Assembly: GCF_001595965.1 (NCBI RefSeq)
Contig: NZ_LOJI01000035.1
Location: 195,770-259,769, forward strand
Source of the DNA: Polynucleobacter yangtzensis
GTDB taxonomy: Bacteria; Pseudomonadota; Gammaproteobacteria; Burkholderiales; Burkholderiaceae
Reading direction: 5' to 3'
DNA length: 64,000 bases
In this document: piece after piece, positions 46,368-56,143 of the stretch
Layout of the letters: each line of letters starts with the position of its first letter
Position numbering within the stretch: the stretch's first letter is position 1
Translations under genes and position numbers: made by a program
Notes under the pieces: model-generated
What the model saw: the letters and a program-made list of their open reading frames with translations, nothing else
Told to the model about the DNA's origin: nothing
Databases searched by the model: none

Positions 46368-48170
46368 TTAAGCTACTTCTTCTGGGAAATATTTATGAAT
46401 ACAACGAATGGGGTTTGGTGCAGCTTGACCTAGACCACAAATAGAAGCATCCACCATCACTGTGGCTAAGTCTTCTAAGGTTTCTTGATCCCATGATTTG
46501 GCTTGCATCAATTGAGCGGCTTTGCCTGTGCCTACACGGCAAGGAGTACATTGACCGCAACTCTCATGCTCAAAGAAGTGCATGACGTTCAAAGCCATAT
46601 CGCGTGCTTTGTCTTTATCGCTAAACACCATCACTGCAGCAGAGCCAATGAAGCAGCCATAAGGTTGCAAGGTATCAAAGTCGAGTGGAATGTCATTCAT
46701 AGTAGCCGGCAAAATACCGCCTGATGCTCCACCAGGCAAATAGCCGTAGAACTTGTGGCCATCTTGCATGCCACCGCAGTACTCATCAATCAACTCTTGA
46801 ATGGTGATACCGGCAGGAGCCAACTTCACACCAGGCTTCTTCACGCGACCGCTCACGCTAAAGCTACGCAAGCCCTTGCGATCATGACGACCAAATGAAC
46901 TAAACCATTCTGGTCCGCGCTGAACAATATCGCGCACCCAGTACAAAGTCTCAAAGTTGTGCTCAAGAGTTGGCCTGCCAAACAAGCCAACTTGTGCAAT
47001 GTATGGAGGACGCATACGTGGTTCGCCACGCTTGCCTTCAATACTCTCAATCATGGCGGACTCTTCACCGCAGATGTAAGCACCAGCACCACGACGCAAT
47101 TCAATCGTCGGCAAATTGAATGGCGGATTAGCTTTCAGTTTTGCTAACTCAACCTCTAGTAACTCTCTGCAGCCATGGTATTCATCGCGCAGGTAGATGT
47201 AGCAAGCATCGATACCCACTACATTAGCAGCAATCAACAAGCCCTCTAGGAAGCGATGAGGATCACGCTCTAAGTAAGTACGGTCTTTAAATGTTCCTGG
47301 CTCGCCTTCGTCAATATTCACAGCCATTAACTTAGGGGCAACTTGGTCTTTCACAATGCGCCATTTACGACCCGCCGGAAATCCTGCACCACCCAATCCA
47401 CGCAATCCAGAATTTTCCATGGCCTTGATGATGCTCTCCGCATCTTTCTTACCCTCATGGATTTCTTTAGCAAGCGCATAACCACCTTGCGCACGATAAG
47501 ACTCGTATCCAACATAGTCAGGAGAAAGGGCCTGCATCTCACCTTGCGGTGATACGCCCTGCTCAGCTAAAGCAGCAGGCTCAAATACAGCGTCATCTTT
47601 AGCCATCGGCTGTGTGGTCAACTTATTTTTTACGGCAGCAGAAACTTTATCGGTAGTAGCAAATAGCACTGGGTATTGATGTACCACCGCTACAGGAGCT
47701 TGCTCGCAACGCCCTACGCATGGGGCTGCAATGACTTTAACATTGGAATTACCCAAGATGCCTGGCAATTTGGCTAATAGATTTTGCGCGCCAGCTAATT
47801 CACAGGCGATGCCATCACAAACACGAATCGTGATGTCTGCTACTGGATCGTTACCGCGCACAACTTCAAAGTGGTGATAGAAAGTAGCAACTTCGTATAC
47901 CTCTGCCATTGGCAAATTCATTTCTTTTGCTAAGGCAACTAAATGACGATCATGCAAAGCGCGATACTCATCGTTGAGCTTGTGAAGATTTTCAATGAGC
48001 AAGTCACGACGATGTGGAGCGTCTCCAATCAGCTTGCGCACTTCTGAAACAGAAGCATCATCAACTTGACGACCCTTCAACTTACTCTTACGACGAATGG
48101 TTTCCCTCAAATCATCTGCCGTTGCAACAGCAACCGCTTTGACTTCTCCAGAAGGCTTTGGATGATTCAT
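46368..48170 (-). CDS. fdhB: Formate dehydrogenase NADH-binding subunit, fused NuoE-NuoF type
   Basis: 600 aa. The first about 190 residues are a NuoE-like thioredoxin-fold 2Fe-2S domain (CDGIACELAGA...APCVGRCEQAPV); the rest is NuoF-like with NADH/FMN glycine loops (GLRGLGGAGFPAGRKWRIV; DEGEPGTFKDRTYLERDPH; GAGAYICGEESAMIESIEG) and the C-terminal 4Fe-4S motif SCGQCTPCRVGT...CGLGQ. In FdsABG enzymes the gamma (NuoE) and beta (NuoF) subunits are separate; here they are one polypeptide. It would pass electrons from formate to NAD. Confidence 0.92.
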   Translation of the reverse strand: MNHPKPSGEVKAVAVATADDLRETIRRKSKLKGRQVDDASVSEVRKLIGDAPHRRDLLIENLHKLNDEYRALHDRHLVALAKEMNLPMAEVYEVATFYHHFEVVRGNDPVADITIRVCDGIACELAGAQNLLAKLPGILGNSNVKVIAAPCVGRCEQAPVAVVHQYPVLFATTDKVSAAVKNKLTTQPMAKDDAVFEPAALAEQGVSPQGEMQALSPDYVGYESYRAQGGYALAKEIHEGKKDAESIIKAMENSGLRGLGGAGFPAGRKWRIVKDQVAPKLMAVNIDEGEPGTFKDRTYLERDPHRFLEGLLIAANVVGIDACYIYLRDEYHGCRELLEVELAKLKANPPFNLPTIELRRGAGAYICGEESAMIESIEGKRGEPRMRPPYIAQVGLFGRPTLEHNFETLYWVRDIVQRGPEWFSSFGRHDRKGLRSFSVSGRVKKPGVKLAPAGITIQELIDEYCGGMQDGHKFYGYLPGGASGGILPATMNDIPLDFDTLQPYGCFIGSAAVMVFSDKDKARDMALNVMHFFEHESCGQCTPCRVGTGKAAQLMQAKSWDQETLEDLATVMVDASICGLGQAAPNPIRCIHKYFPEEVA

Positions 48171-48317
48171 ATTTTGTAGTCTCTAATTTTTTATATTTAT
48201 TGCTTTGCACGAATGCAGAGTTTTACCCATCTTGCCCATTAAAAGTCCTGCCAAGCCAAATACTTAGCAGACCTGCAATACGCAAAATAACGCTTTATTT
48301 TGGGTTATTTAACACCC

Positions 48318-48345
48318 CAAGTCCTTGACGGCGCTCAAGGACTTG
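48318..48345. repeat. Strong hairpin between the small lipoprotein gene and the fdh operon
   Basis: CAAGTCCTTGA and TCAAGGACTTG form an 11-bp perfect stem around CGGCGC, 19 bases after the lipoprotein stop. There is no immediate T-tract on the minus strand, so it may be a Rho-type end, an mRNA-stability element or an operator for the fdh operon, whose start codon is about 150 bases further on. The 48171-48317 stretch otherwise shows no clear promoter to me. Confidence 0.5.
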
Positions 48346-48364
48346 AATTCAGGGTTTACCCTAG

Positions 48365-48589
48365 TTATAGAAGGGATGGGGAAGGCTTGTCGCCAGGGGG
48401 AAGTGAGTAATCCAACTTGCGCTCGTAAAGCCTTGCTTTGTAGCAATCCTGATAGCCTTTGCTGCCAATTTGCCAGCCGATGGAGGTGCAGTCGTCTTGA
48501 GCGGCTGATTCAATAGAACCGCAGCCAGTTAGACCCAAAACGACAAGTGCCGCCAAGCTTGAGAAAATACGCCTTTTTGTTGAATTCAT
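48365..48589 (-). CDS. Small lipoprotein of unknown function
   Basis: 74 aa from ATG 48589; a longer start at 48622 would overlap the DUF748 gene. The signal peptide ends in VLGLTGC, with Cys20 as the lipidation site. The mature part is short, with three further Cys residues counting both DDCTSIGWQIG and GYQDCYKARL, and a Pro-rich end. GAGGT sits immediately before the start codon. Ten bases separate it from the DUF748 stop, so the two are probably cotranscribed. Confidence 0.65.
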   Translation of the reverse strand: MNSTKRRIFSSLAALVVLGLTGCGSIESAAQDDCTSIGWQIGSKGYQDCYKARLYERKLDYSLPPGDKPSPSLL

Positions 48590-48599
48590 GACCTCAAGT

Positions 48600-51020
48600 C
48601 TACTTGATTCTGATCTCAACATCGAGTGGAATCCCCTCTTTTCCTGCCTCTACCGTCTTGACCTCGCCAAGCTGAATGCGATCCTTAAGGGTGGCTTCGG
48701 ATTTAGTCATAAATCCATAGGCCGTTTTAGCTCTATTTTTCGCCAATTCCTTTAGCTCGGAATCAGTGATTTCTATGCCAGCAATCAACTCATCATGCAA
48801 TTGCTCGTTACGCTTCTCGCCATCTGGCAGCGTCAAAAGACGCTGGCCCAACTTAATGCGGCCAATGTATTGAGCGTAAGCAGCTTTTAGCCCTGATTGC
48901 ACCCTTGGATCTTGCAAGCTAGGCACAGGTATTGGCTCGCCGGGTGTTAATTTAAATCCGGCATCTATCAAAATAGCTGAATCAGCCTTAGCCCTAGCAA
49001 GTTCTTTTCTATCTTGCACAAGATCGTAGGTTCCAATAATTTCCAAACTTGAATTTGGTCGCTTAACAAGATACTCGCCAAACTTTTCTAAGCGGTCTTG
49101 GTCAACAGCTAAAAATACCGCTTCACCAGGAACGGCATTAATGCCCTCTTCACTACCCATACCCACTAATGCCGCCAAGGCCCTAAAGGGTGCTGTAGCA
49201 ATATTCGTTAAAACATTGCTAATAGCCTGCCATACCAAGCCACTAGCACTAAATTCTGGAGAGTCGACATTGCCTGCAATTTTGACGGTGACGTCGATGG
49301 TGTCATCAGAGTCTTCGAGTAAAGCAATTGCTAAACCTAAGGGTAATTTTTTGCCTGTAAAGTCTGGCACCTCATCACCCAGCACAACCTTCTTGATGAT
49401 GATCTGATTGCTGCCGTCTAACTCGCCATCCTTTGCGCGGTAATTTAAGTTGAGGTTTAAGCGCCCACTCGCTATCTGGTAGCCGGCAAATGTCATCACT
49501 GCCGGATTGAAAGCGCTCAAAGGCAAATTGCGGAACGCCATCAAGATGTCATGATTACGACGGGGGTCATCAAAGGATGCCTGCCCTTTTGCTCGCATAC
49601 TTCCAGAGCCTGCAACCACGCCATCCATTGCAACAGTTGCAAAACGCCCTGGCGTATTACTAACCCCTAAGAGAGTTGCATTAAATTTCTTAATGTCCAC
49701 TTTGAAATGCGGACGCATCGCCAAGTCCGAGAAGAATACTTCGCCGTTCTTGAGGTTAGTAGAGCGAATATCTAGATTGAATCCAGTGGCATCTTTCGAT
49801 TTGGCGCTATCAGCTGTATCAGTTTTTTGTTCGCTTGCAGGCTTTGCAAATAATCTTCGGAAATTAGAAAACCCTTCTTCATTGATTTCAAATTGAAGCG
49901 TTGGTGAATCAATAATCAACTCATCAATTGAAAGGCTGCTACTAGATGCTTGTTTAGATTTCAGGCTTTTATATTCGAACTGACGAATATCGGCCATCTT
50001 CCAAACAATTAGCGGATATTTTTGATCTTTTTCTAGAACCGTTAAATCTGAAATATGAATGTCGCCCGCAAATATATCGGCTTCAGGTCCAAATTTCATA
50101 GTGAGCGCTGAATGAATTGCGCCACTTTTACCGATTAACTCTTTATTGGCCGGCAAGAGCGCAACGAGTGGAGCGATTGCTAGATTCTCAAGCTCCAGCT
50201 TTCCATCTACCGATTTTGATTCTGTATTGAAGTCCCAGTGAGAGCGAATAGCGCCATCATCTAACTTCACATTCAATTGCACACCCAACTTACCAGGCTG
50301 AGGATTATCCAATCCACCCGCAATGGCAACATGCTGATAAGTAATGGTTTTGTTAATGCCGGGCACTAAAACCTGTAAAGCACCAAGATTAAAGTCGTAT
50401 TGACCGCGAACACCCGACACCACGCCCTGCTTGTCGTAGTTGGCTACATCAAGCAATTTCATCGTAAAAGGCTTAAGTTCTTCTTTCAACTTCGTGGAGT
50501 CGTCTAACAAACTTAATGAGGCGGAACTCACCAGCAGTTCATCGATAGATATTTTTTGCGGTTTATTGGACTCGCTGGGATCTGTGGGCGGCATTGATTT
50601 CTCAATAGCAGCAATCAATTCCTGCCAATTCCAGACTCCTGGATGCGCGCCCTTTGATAGCTTCTTCTCCACCAAGATCTTGGGCTCGACCAACAAAATC
50701 TCATCAAAACCTAGCTCACCTAGGACTAACTTTGTCCATTTGGCAGTAATAGCTAACTTTTTAAATTCCAGTAATTTTGAACCGCCCGACTTTGCCAAAT
50801 GAAATCCATCTAGCTCTATCTTCAGTCTTAATGGAGAAATACTGAGATCTTGATAGCCAATGTCATAACCAATCTTGGCAGCAAATTCCGAGGTTGATTT
50901 TTTAATAAAACTGGGAACAAAGAGATGGGCTCCCGCCCAAAAGATGACGACACAAGAGAGCACCAAGCCGGTGAGCCTGATCAGCCATTTTTTGAGACGA
51001 GGCAATTGAATCAAAACCAT
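48600..51020 (-). CDS. DUF748 (AsmA-like) envelope protein
   Basis: 806 aa with an N-terminal anchor (residues 12-32, LIRLTGLVLSCVVIFWAGAHLF) and a long, beta-rich periplasmic region typical of DUF748/AsmA-like repeats (IGYDIGYQDLSISPLRLKIEL; LIVWKMADIRQFEYK; SGSMRAKGQASFDDPRRNHD). The last about 170 residues look OmpA-like in pattern (SSLEIIGTYDLVQDRKELARAKADSAI). AsmA-like proteins are candidates for lipid movement between membranes; that role here is inference. Confidence 0.82.
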   Translation of the reverse strand: MVLIQLPRLKKWLIRLTGLVLSCVVIFWAGAHLFVPSFIKKSTSEFAAKIGYDIGYQDLSISPLRLKIELDGFHLAKSGGSKLLEFKKLAITAKWTKLVLGELGFDEILLVEPKILVEKKLSKGAHPGVWNWQELIAAIEKSMPPTDPSESNKPQKISIDELLVSSASLSLLDDSTKLKEELKPFTMKLLDVANYDKQGVVSGVRGQYDFNLGALQVLVPGINKTITYQHVAIAGGLDNPQPGKLGVQLNVKLDDGAIRSHWDFNTESKSVDGKLELENLAIAPLVALLPANKELIGKSGAIHSALTMKFGPEADIFAGDIHISDLTVLEKDQKYPLIVWKMADIRQFEYKSLKSKQASSSSLSIDELIIDSPTLQFEINEEGFSNFRRLFAKPASEQKTDTADSAKSKDATGFNLDIRSTNLKNGEVFFSDLAMRPHFKVDIKKFNATLLGVSNTPGRFATVAMDGVVAGSGSMRAKGQASFDDPRRNHDILMAFRNLPLSAFNPAVMTFAGYQIASGRLNLNLNYRAKDGELDGSNQIIIKKVVLGDEVPDFTGKKLPLGLAIALLEDSDDTIDVTVKIAGNVDSPEFSASGLVWQAISNVLTNIATAPFRALAALVGMGSEEGINAVPGEAVFLAVDQDRLEKFGEYLVKRPNSSLEIIGTYDLVQDRKELARAKADSAILIDAGFKLTPGEPIPVPSLQDPRVQSGLKAAYAQYIGRIKLGQRLLTLPDGEKRNEQLHDELIAGIEITDSELKELAKNRAKTAYGFMTKSEATLKDRIQLGEVKTVEAGKEGIPLDVEIRIK

Positions 51021-51057
51021 TTAATGCAATGCAAAATATCTACTAAGACACAACCAA

Positions 51058-51363
51058 TTATTGTGCTGGCGGAAAGCCAACCTTCTGAGTCCACATATTG
51101 TTGAATACGTTGATGATCGGTTTCTCATAAACACCGGCCTTGGTGTAAGGCTCGTCTTTTAACCATGCATCTACATCTGCCCTGCTTGGAAAGTCGATTG
51201 CAATCAAACTACCCAAAGTGGTTTTTCCATCCTCAGAAGTCAACGGTCCAGCAAAAGCCATGCGGTCAGCCATTTTTGCCAGATACGCGCGGTGCTCAGG
51301 ACGAACTTGCACGCGCAAGTCAGCAGTGCCGGGACGATCCATCAATAACATTGTAAAAATCAT
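51058..51363 (-). CDS. YciI-family protein
   Basis: 101-aa dimeric alpha-beta barrel protein of the YciI-like family: MIFTMLLMDRPGTADLRVQV, RPEHRAYLAKMADRMAFAGPL, GSLIAIDFPSRADVDAWLKDEPYTKAGVYEKPIIN. The conserved Asp-His pair region (RPEHRAYL and GPL) is present. A good ribosome-binding site (GGAG) precedes ATG. Reaction unknown; relatives are thought to act on small cyclic or chlorinated compounds. Confidence 0.85.
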   Translation of the reverse strand: MIFTMLLMDRPGTADLRVQVRPEHRAYLAKMADRMAFAGPLTSEDGKTTLGSLIAIDFPSRADVDAWLKDEPYTKAGVYEKPIINVFNNMWTQKVGFPPAQ

Positions 51364-51425
51364 ATTTTCTCCATTACTTGGTTCTATTTTTAATACATAA
51401 CTAACTAGATACTACGGGAAGTTGC

Positions 51426-51452
51426 AAAAGAAAAACCACCCGAAGGTGGTTT
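51426..51452 (-). terminator. Terminator of tRNA-Ser (GGA)
   Basis: On the minus strand AAACCACC-TTCG-GGTGGTTT (8-bp stem with a stable UUCG loop) is followed by TTCTTTT, 10 bases after the tRNA CCA end. Confidence 0.88.
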
Positions 51453-51462
51453 AGGCATTACT

Positions 51463-51553
51463 TGGCGGAAGGGGCGGGATTCGAACCCGCGGTAGGCTAT
51501 TAACCTACGCACGCTTTCCAGGCGTGTGACTTAAACCGCTCATCCACCCTTCC
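51463..51553 (-). tRNA. tRNA-Ser (GGA)
   Basis: 91-nt class II tRNA with encoded CCA. Acceptor GGAAGGG/CCCTTCC, discriminator G, anticodon stem CACGC/GCGTG around CTGGAAA gives anticodon GGA (reads UCC and UCU). Long variable arm and T arm GGGTTCGAATCCC are present. Confidence 0.97.
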
Positions 51554-51563
51554 GGAACCGATG

Positions 51564-51569
51564 ATTATA
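51564..51569 (-). promoter_or_regulatory. -10 element of tRNA-Ser (GGA)
   Basis: A perfect TATAAT on the minus strand ends 10 bases before the mature 5' end of the tRNA, giving a predicted leader of about three bases. The -35 region 16-18 bases further up is weak. Confidence 0.5.
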
Positions 51570-51610
51570 CGATTGCCGAAAGGGTTTCCTCTAAAAGCTT
51601 GTTTAGGAGC

Positions 51611-53584
51611 TTACAGAGACTCTTTGAGCTGGTCCAAGATGTGTGGATTTTCAAGGGTTGAGGTGTCTTGAGTAACCTCTTCGCCTTTAGCAATCACACG
51701 CAAGAGACGGCGCATGATCTTGCCAGAACGGGTCTTAGGCAAGTTATCACCGAAACGTACGTCCTTAGGCTTAGCAATCGGGCCAATCTCTTTGCCAACC
51801 CAGTTACGCAACTCCGTAGCAACCTTCTTAGCTTCTTCACCTGTTGGGCGACCGCCTTTGAGAACTACGAATACGCAAATCGCTTCACCAGTCAATTCGT
51901 CTGGACGACCTACTACCGCAGCTTCGGCAACCAATGGGTTTGCAACTAAGCATGACTCAATTTCCATGGTTCCCATACGGTGACCAGAAACGTTCAACAC
52001 GTCATCGATACGACCGGTAATAGTGAAGTAGCCAGTATCTTTGTTACGGATTGCGCCGTCACCTGCTAGATACAAAGTGCCACCCAACTCTTCTGGGAAA
52101 TAAGACTTCACGAAACGATCAGGGTCATTCCAAATCGTACGAATCATGGAAGGCCATGGACGCTTAACCACCAAGATACCGCCTTGACCGTTAGGTACAT
52201 CAACACCAGCTTCGTCAACAATCGCTGCCTGAATACCTGGCAATGGCAATGTGCATGAACCTGGAATCATTGGTGTTGCACCTGGCAATGGAGAAATCAT
52301 GTGACCGCCAGTTTCTGTTTGCCAGAAGGTGTCGGCGATTGGGCAACGTGAACCACCTACATTCTCGTAGTACCACATCCATGCTTCTGGATTAATTGGC
52401 TCGCCAACTGAGCCCAAGAGACGGAGTGATGACAAGTCGTAGCTCTTTGGATGTACAGCTTGGTCATTGCTTGATGCTTTGATCAATGAACGAATTGCTG
52501 TTGGTGCTGTGTAGAAAATGGTTGCTTTGTGTTTTTGGATCATGTCCCAGAAACGGCCAGCATTTGGATATGTAGGAACGCCTTCAAACACAATCTCTGT
52601 AGCGCCAACTGCAAGTGGACCATAAGTAATGTAGGAGTGTCCTGTTACCCAACCAATGTCGGCAGTACACCAGAACACATCGTTTGGCTTAATGTCAAAA
52701 GTCCACTTCATTGTGAGAATCGCCCACAAGAGGTAGCCGCCTGTTGAGTGCTGCACACCCTTTGGCTTACCGGTTGAACCGGATGTGTACAGAATGAACA
52801 GCGGATGTTCAGCGCTTACCCACTCTGGTTCACAAGTAGTTGCTTCATTAGCAACGATTTCTTGCATCCAAACATCGCGACCTGCTTGCATAGCAACATC
52901 AGTGCCAGTGCGCTTGCTCACGATGACATGCTTAACCTTAGGGCACTCACCTGTTGAGAGAGCTTCGTCACAAATAGCTTTCAATGGCAATGCTTTGCCA
53001 CCACGGAACTGGCCATCAGCAGTAATCACTGCTACTGCGCCAACGTCCATAATGCGATCGCGCAATGCTTGGGCTGAAAAGCCACCAAACACTACTGAGT
53101 GAATTGCGCCAATACGAGCACATGCTTGCATGGCCACAATGCCTTCGATGGTCATTGCCATATAAATAATGACGCTGTCACCAGACTTAACGCCCATCTT
53201 GCGCAATGCGTTTGCCATTTTGCAAACGCGCTCAAGCATCTCTTTGTAAGTTACTTTAGTTACAGTGCCGTCATCGGCTTCAAAAATAATGGCTGTCTTG
53301 TCACCAAGACCAGCTTCAACTTGACGATCTAAACAGTTGTATGACGCATTGGTTGTGCCATCTTCAAACCATTTGTAGAAAGGGGCTTTGGACTCATCCA
53401 AAACTTTAGTAAATGGTTTCTTCCAATAGATGTTCTCTTTAGCAAGACGACCCCAGAAACCGTCGTAATCTGAATTTGCTTCATCACAAAGCTTCTTATA
53501 GGCTTCCATGCCTGGAATTGCCGCGCTCTTCACAAAGTCTGCAGGTGGGTTAAATACGCGGTTTTCTTGTTTTAATGGTTCCAT
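51611..53584 (-). CDS. acs: Acetyl-CoA synthetase
   Basis: AMP-forming acetate-CoA ligase, 657 aa. Adenylation motifs [20 protein letters not shown] (about residues 268-287) and [18 protein letters not shown]; the C-terminal domain has [20 protein letters not shown] and the catalytic, acetylatable Lys in [13 protein letters not shown]. Divergent from the fumarase gene across 188 bases, which contain an inverted repeat. Confidence 0.97.
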   Translation of the reverse strand: MEPLKQENRVFNPPADFVKSAAIPGMEAYKKLCDEANSDYDGFWGRLAKENIYWKKPFTKVLDESKAPFYKWFEDGTTNASYNCLDRQVEAGLGDKTAIIFEADDGTVTKVTYKEMLERVCKMANALRKMGVKSGDSVIIYMAMTIEGIVAMQACARIGAIHSVVFGGFSAQALRDRIMDVGAVAVITADGQFRGGKALPLKAICDEALSTGECPKVKHVIVSKRTGTDVAMQAGRDVWMQEIVANEATTCEPEWVSAEHPLFILYTSGSTGKPKGVQHSTGGYLLWAILTMKWTFDIKPNDVFWCTADIGWVTGHSYITYGPLAVGATEIVFEGVPTYPNAGRFWDMIQKHKATIFYTAPTAIRSLIKASSNDQAVHPKSYDLSSLRLLGSVGEPINPEAWMWYYENVGGSRCPIADTFWQTETGGHMISPLPGATPMIPGSCTLPLPGIQAAIVDEAGVDVPNGQGGILVVKRPWPSMIRTIWNDPDRFVKSYFPEELGGTLYLAGDGAIRNKDTGYFTITGRIDDVLNVSGHRMGTMEIESCLVANPLVAEAAVVGRPDELTGEAICVFVVLKGGRPTGEEAKKVATELRNWVGKEIGPIAKPKDVRFGDNLPKTRSGKIMRRLLRVIAKGEEVTQDTSTLENPHILDQLKESL

Positions 53585-53634
53585 GCTTCACAGCCCCTCT
53601 ATCAAATAATCAATAATCTAAAATCAACTACAAA

Positions 53635-53651
53635 TGCGAAAAAATGTCGCA
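53635..53651. promoter_or_regulatory. Inverted repeat upstream of acs (operator candidate)
   Basis: TGCGA-N7-TCGCA lies 51 bases upstream of the acs start codon within the acs-fumarase divergent region. Short repeats of this type can bind a regulator of acetate or propionate metabolism, but no regulator gene is present in the window. Arms are only 5 bp, so it could be chance. Confidence 0.3.
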
Positions 53652-53772
53652 AAATGACAGGTTTACACCCTCAAGACCTTAGAAGATAAGTGAAAACACT
53701 GGGGATTTGCTCTATGGCAAACCCTTAAAATAGGGCAAACCTTACTAATAATGTGGAAATAAGCATAAAACC

Positions 53773-55296
53773 ATGACAAATATCAAACAAAACGACCTTA
53801 TTCAGAGCGTTGCTGACGCCTTCCAGTTCATCTCCTACTACCATCCCAAGGACTTCATTACCGCCTTGGGTAAGGCTTATGAGCTAGAACAGGGTCATGG
53901 GGCTAAAGATGCTATTGCTCAAATTTTGACCAATAGCCGGATGTGCGCCGAAGGTCACCGTCCAATGTGTCAAGACACAGGTATTGCCGTAGTTTTCCTT
54001 AAAATTGGTATGAATGTGCAGTGGCCAGATGCCACGATGAGCGTTACTGAGATGGTGAACGAAGGCGTTCGTCGCGCTTACCTCAACCCAGAAAATACCC
54101 TACGCGCTTCAGTTCTGGCTGATCCAGCTGGCAAACGTAAAAACACTGGAGACAATACACCTGCTGTAATTCATTACGAAATTGTTCCGGGCGACGATGT
54201 TGAAGTGATTTGCGCCGCTAAAGGTGGTGGCTCAGAAAACAAAGCCAAGATGGTGATGCTCAACCCGTCTGACTCAATCGTGGATTGGGTTCTGAAAACT
54301 GTTCCTACTATGGGCGCTGGCTGGTGCCCTCCTGGTATTTTGGGTATTGGCATTGGAGGCACACCAGAAAAGGCCATGCTTATGGCTAAAGAGTCTTTGA
54401 TGGAGCCAATTGATATTCAAGAACTGATTGCTCGCGGCGCTAAAACACGCGCTGAGGAGTTGCGCTTAGAACTTTATGACAAAGTAAACAAACTCGGTAT
54501 TGGTGCACAAGGCCTTGGTGGCTTAGCTACCGTTCTCGATATCAAGATCATGGAATACCCAACTCATGCCGCTTCATTACCAGTGGCAATGATTCCAAAC
54601 TGCGCAGCTACCCGTCACGTGCATTTCCATTTACATGGTGATGGCCCTGCTAAATTAGAAAAACCTTCGCTATCTGACTGGCCAGACGTGACTTGGACTC
54701 CAGATATTCAAAAATCTAAGCGCGTTAATATGGACACCCTTACCGCCGAAGAAGTGGCGAGCTGGAAGCCAGGCGAGACTTTATTGCTCAACGGCAAAAT
54801 TTTGACTGGACGCGATGCTGCTCATAAGCGCATTCAAGATATGCTCGCCAAAGGTGAAGAGTTGCCAGTGAGCTTTAAGAATCGCGCAATCTACTATGTC
54901 GGACCGGTTGATCCAGTGCGCGATGAGGCAGTTGGTCCAGCAGGCCCTACTACCGCTACTCGCATGGACAAGTTCACGGAGATGATGCTTGCTAAGACAG
55001 GCTTAATCACCATGATTGGTAAAGCGGAGCGTGGTCCTGTAGCAATTGAGGCGATTAAGAAACATAAGTCGGCTTACCTTATGGCAGTTGGCGGCGCCGC
55101 TTACTTGGTTTCTAAAGCGATACAGACGTCCAAAGTGGTTGGCTTTGCTGACTTGGGTATGGAAGCGATTTATGAGTTTGATGTCAAAGACATGCCGGTG
55201 ACGGTTGCCGTGAACTCAGAGGGCATCTCTATGCACGAGACTGGACCTAAAGAGTGGCAAGCCAAGATTGCTGGTATTCCAGTCAAGGTGGCTTAA
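53773..55296 (+). CDS. fumA: Class I (iron-sulfur) fumarate hydratase
   Basis: 507-aa fused alpha-beta class I fumarase of the TCA cycle. The [4Fe-4S] Cys residues fall in MCAEGHRPMCQDTGIAVVF, in GWCPPG-type context and in PNCAATRHVHFHL; the C-terminal Fumerase_C part shows YYVGPVDPVRDEAVGPAGPTTATRMDKF. Oxygen-labile clusters are expected. The 70 bases before the start contain two GGCAAACC direct repeats 18 bases apart (53716, 53734). Confidence 0.95.
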   Translation: MTNIKQNDLIQSVADAFQFISYYHPKDFITALGKAYELEQGHGAKDAIAQILTNSRMCAEGHRPMCQDTGIAVVFLKIGMNVQWPDATMSVTEMVNEGVRRAYLNPENTLRASVLADPAGKRKNTGDNTPAVIHYEIVPGDDVEVICAAKGGGSENKAKMVMLNPSDSIVDWVLKTVPTMGAGWCPPGILGIGIGGTPEKAMLMAKESLMEPIDIQELIARGAKTRAEELRLELYDKVNKLGIGAQGLGGLATVLDIKIMEYPTHAASLPVAMIPNCAATRHVHFHLHGDGPAKLEKPSLSDWPDVTWTPDIQKSKRVNMDTLTAEEVASWKPGETLLLNGKILTGRDAAHKRIQDMLAKGEELPVSFKNRAIYYVGPVDPVRDEAVGPAGPTTATRMDKFTEMMLAKTGLITMIGKAERGPVAIEAIKKHKSAYLMAVGGAAYLVSKAIQTSKVVGFADLGMEAIYEFDVKDMPVTVAVNSEGISMHETGPKEWQAKIAGIPVKVA

Positions 55297-55336
55297 TTAC
55301 TGAATTAGTAATTTATCTTTAAACACCGGCAATTCA

Positions 55337-56143
55337 TTGGCACTCATCGGAGTATTTGATTCTGGCGTTGGAGGCTTATCCATCTTGGATGAGGCTCTGC
55401 GTCAGCTTCCACAACATGATTACATCTATCTTGCCGACTCCGCTAATGCACCCTATGGTGAAAAATCTAGCGATTGGATAGCGCAACGTAGCCTAGTGCT
55501 CTGCCGCCATCTAGTTAATCAAGGTTGCGATGCTATTGTGATTGCATGCAACACTGCAACAGCTGAAGCCATTAAACAAATTCGGGAAGAGTTATCTATT
55601 CCTATTATTGGTGTTGAGCCCGGTATTAAGCCAGCAGCGATGCAATCGCAGAATCATATTGTGGGAGTGTTGGCAACAGAGGCAACCCTTAAAAGCGATA
55701 AATTCAACGCATTATTGGCAACCTTGCCAAGCGACTGTCAATTCATTAAGCAAGCAGGTGCTGGTTTAGTACCCTTAATTGAATCTGGCAAAGCCGATGG
55801 TCAAGAGACTCTAGAGTTGTTAGCTAAACATTTGGAACCGATTCAGGATGCTGGTGCTGACACCATCGTACTGGGTTGCACCCACTACCCCTTCCTCAGA
55901 AAAGCTATCCGTAAGTTACTGGGTGAATCCATCACATTGATTGACACCAGTGATGCTGTTGTGAGGCAACTTAAGAGACAGTTAGATGTTCTGAAATCCA
56001 GTGGCGCTACCCCTGAATTTGGATCAGTACTTTTGCTTAGTAGTAAAAACGAAAATCTACTTTTATCAATGGCGCAAGACTTAATGTCCGCAGATCTTGC
56101 ATCACATTCAGTAGAGGCGCAGATCTTAGGTGAAGTTCGATGA
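55337..56143 (+). CDS. murI: Glutamate racemase
   Basis: Makes D-glutamate for peptidoglycan. 268 aa with the two catalytic Cys: VIACNTATAEA (about residue 71) and VLGCTHYPFLR (about 183), and the N-terminal Asp in IGVFDSGVGGLSIL. No in-frame ATG is available; the start is TTG at 55337, without a strong ribosome-binding site. It overlaps the tonB start by 4 bases (ATGA). Confidence 0.94.
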   Translation: MALIGVFDSGVGGLSILDEALRQLPQHDYIYLADSANAPYGEKSSDWIAQRSLVLCRHLVNQGCDAIVIACNTATAEAIKQIREELSIPIIGVEPGIKPAAMQSQNHIVGVLATEATLKSDKFNALLATLPSDCQFIKQAGAGLVPLIESGKADGQETLELLAKHLEPIQDAGADTIVLGCTHYPFLRKAIRKLLGESITLIDTSDAVVRQLKRQLDVLKSSGATPEFGSVLLLSSKNENLLLSMAQDLMSADLASHSVEAQILGEVR

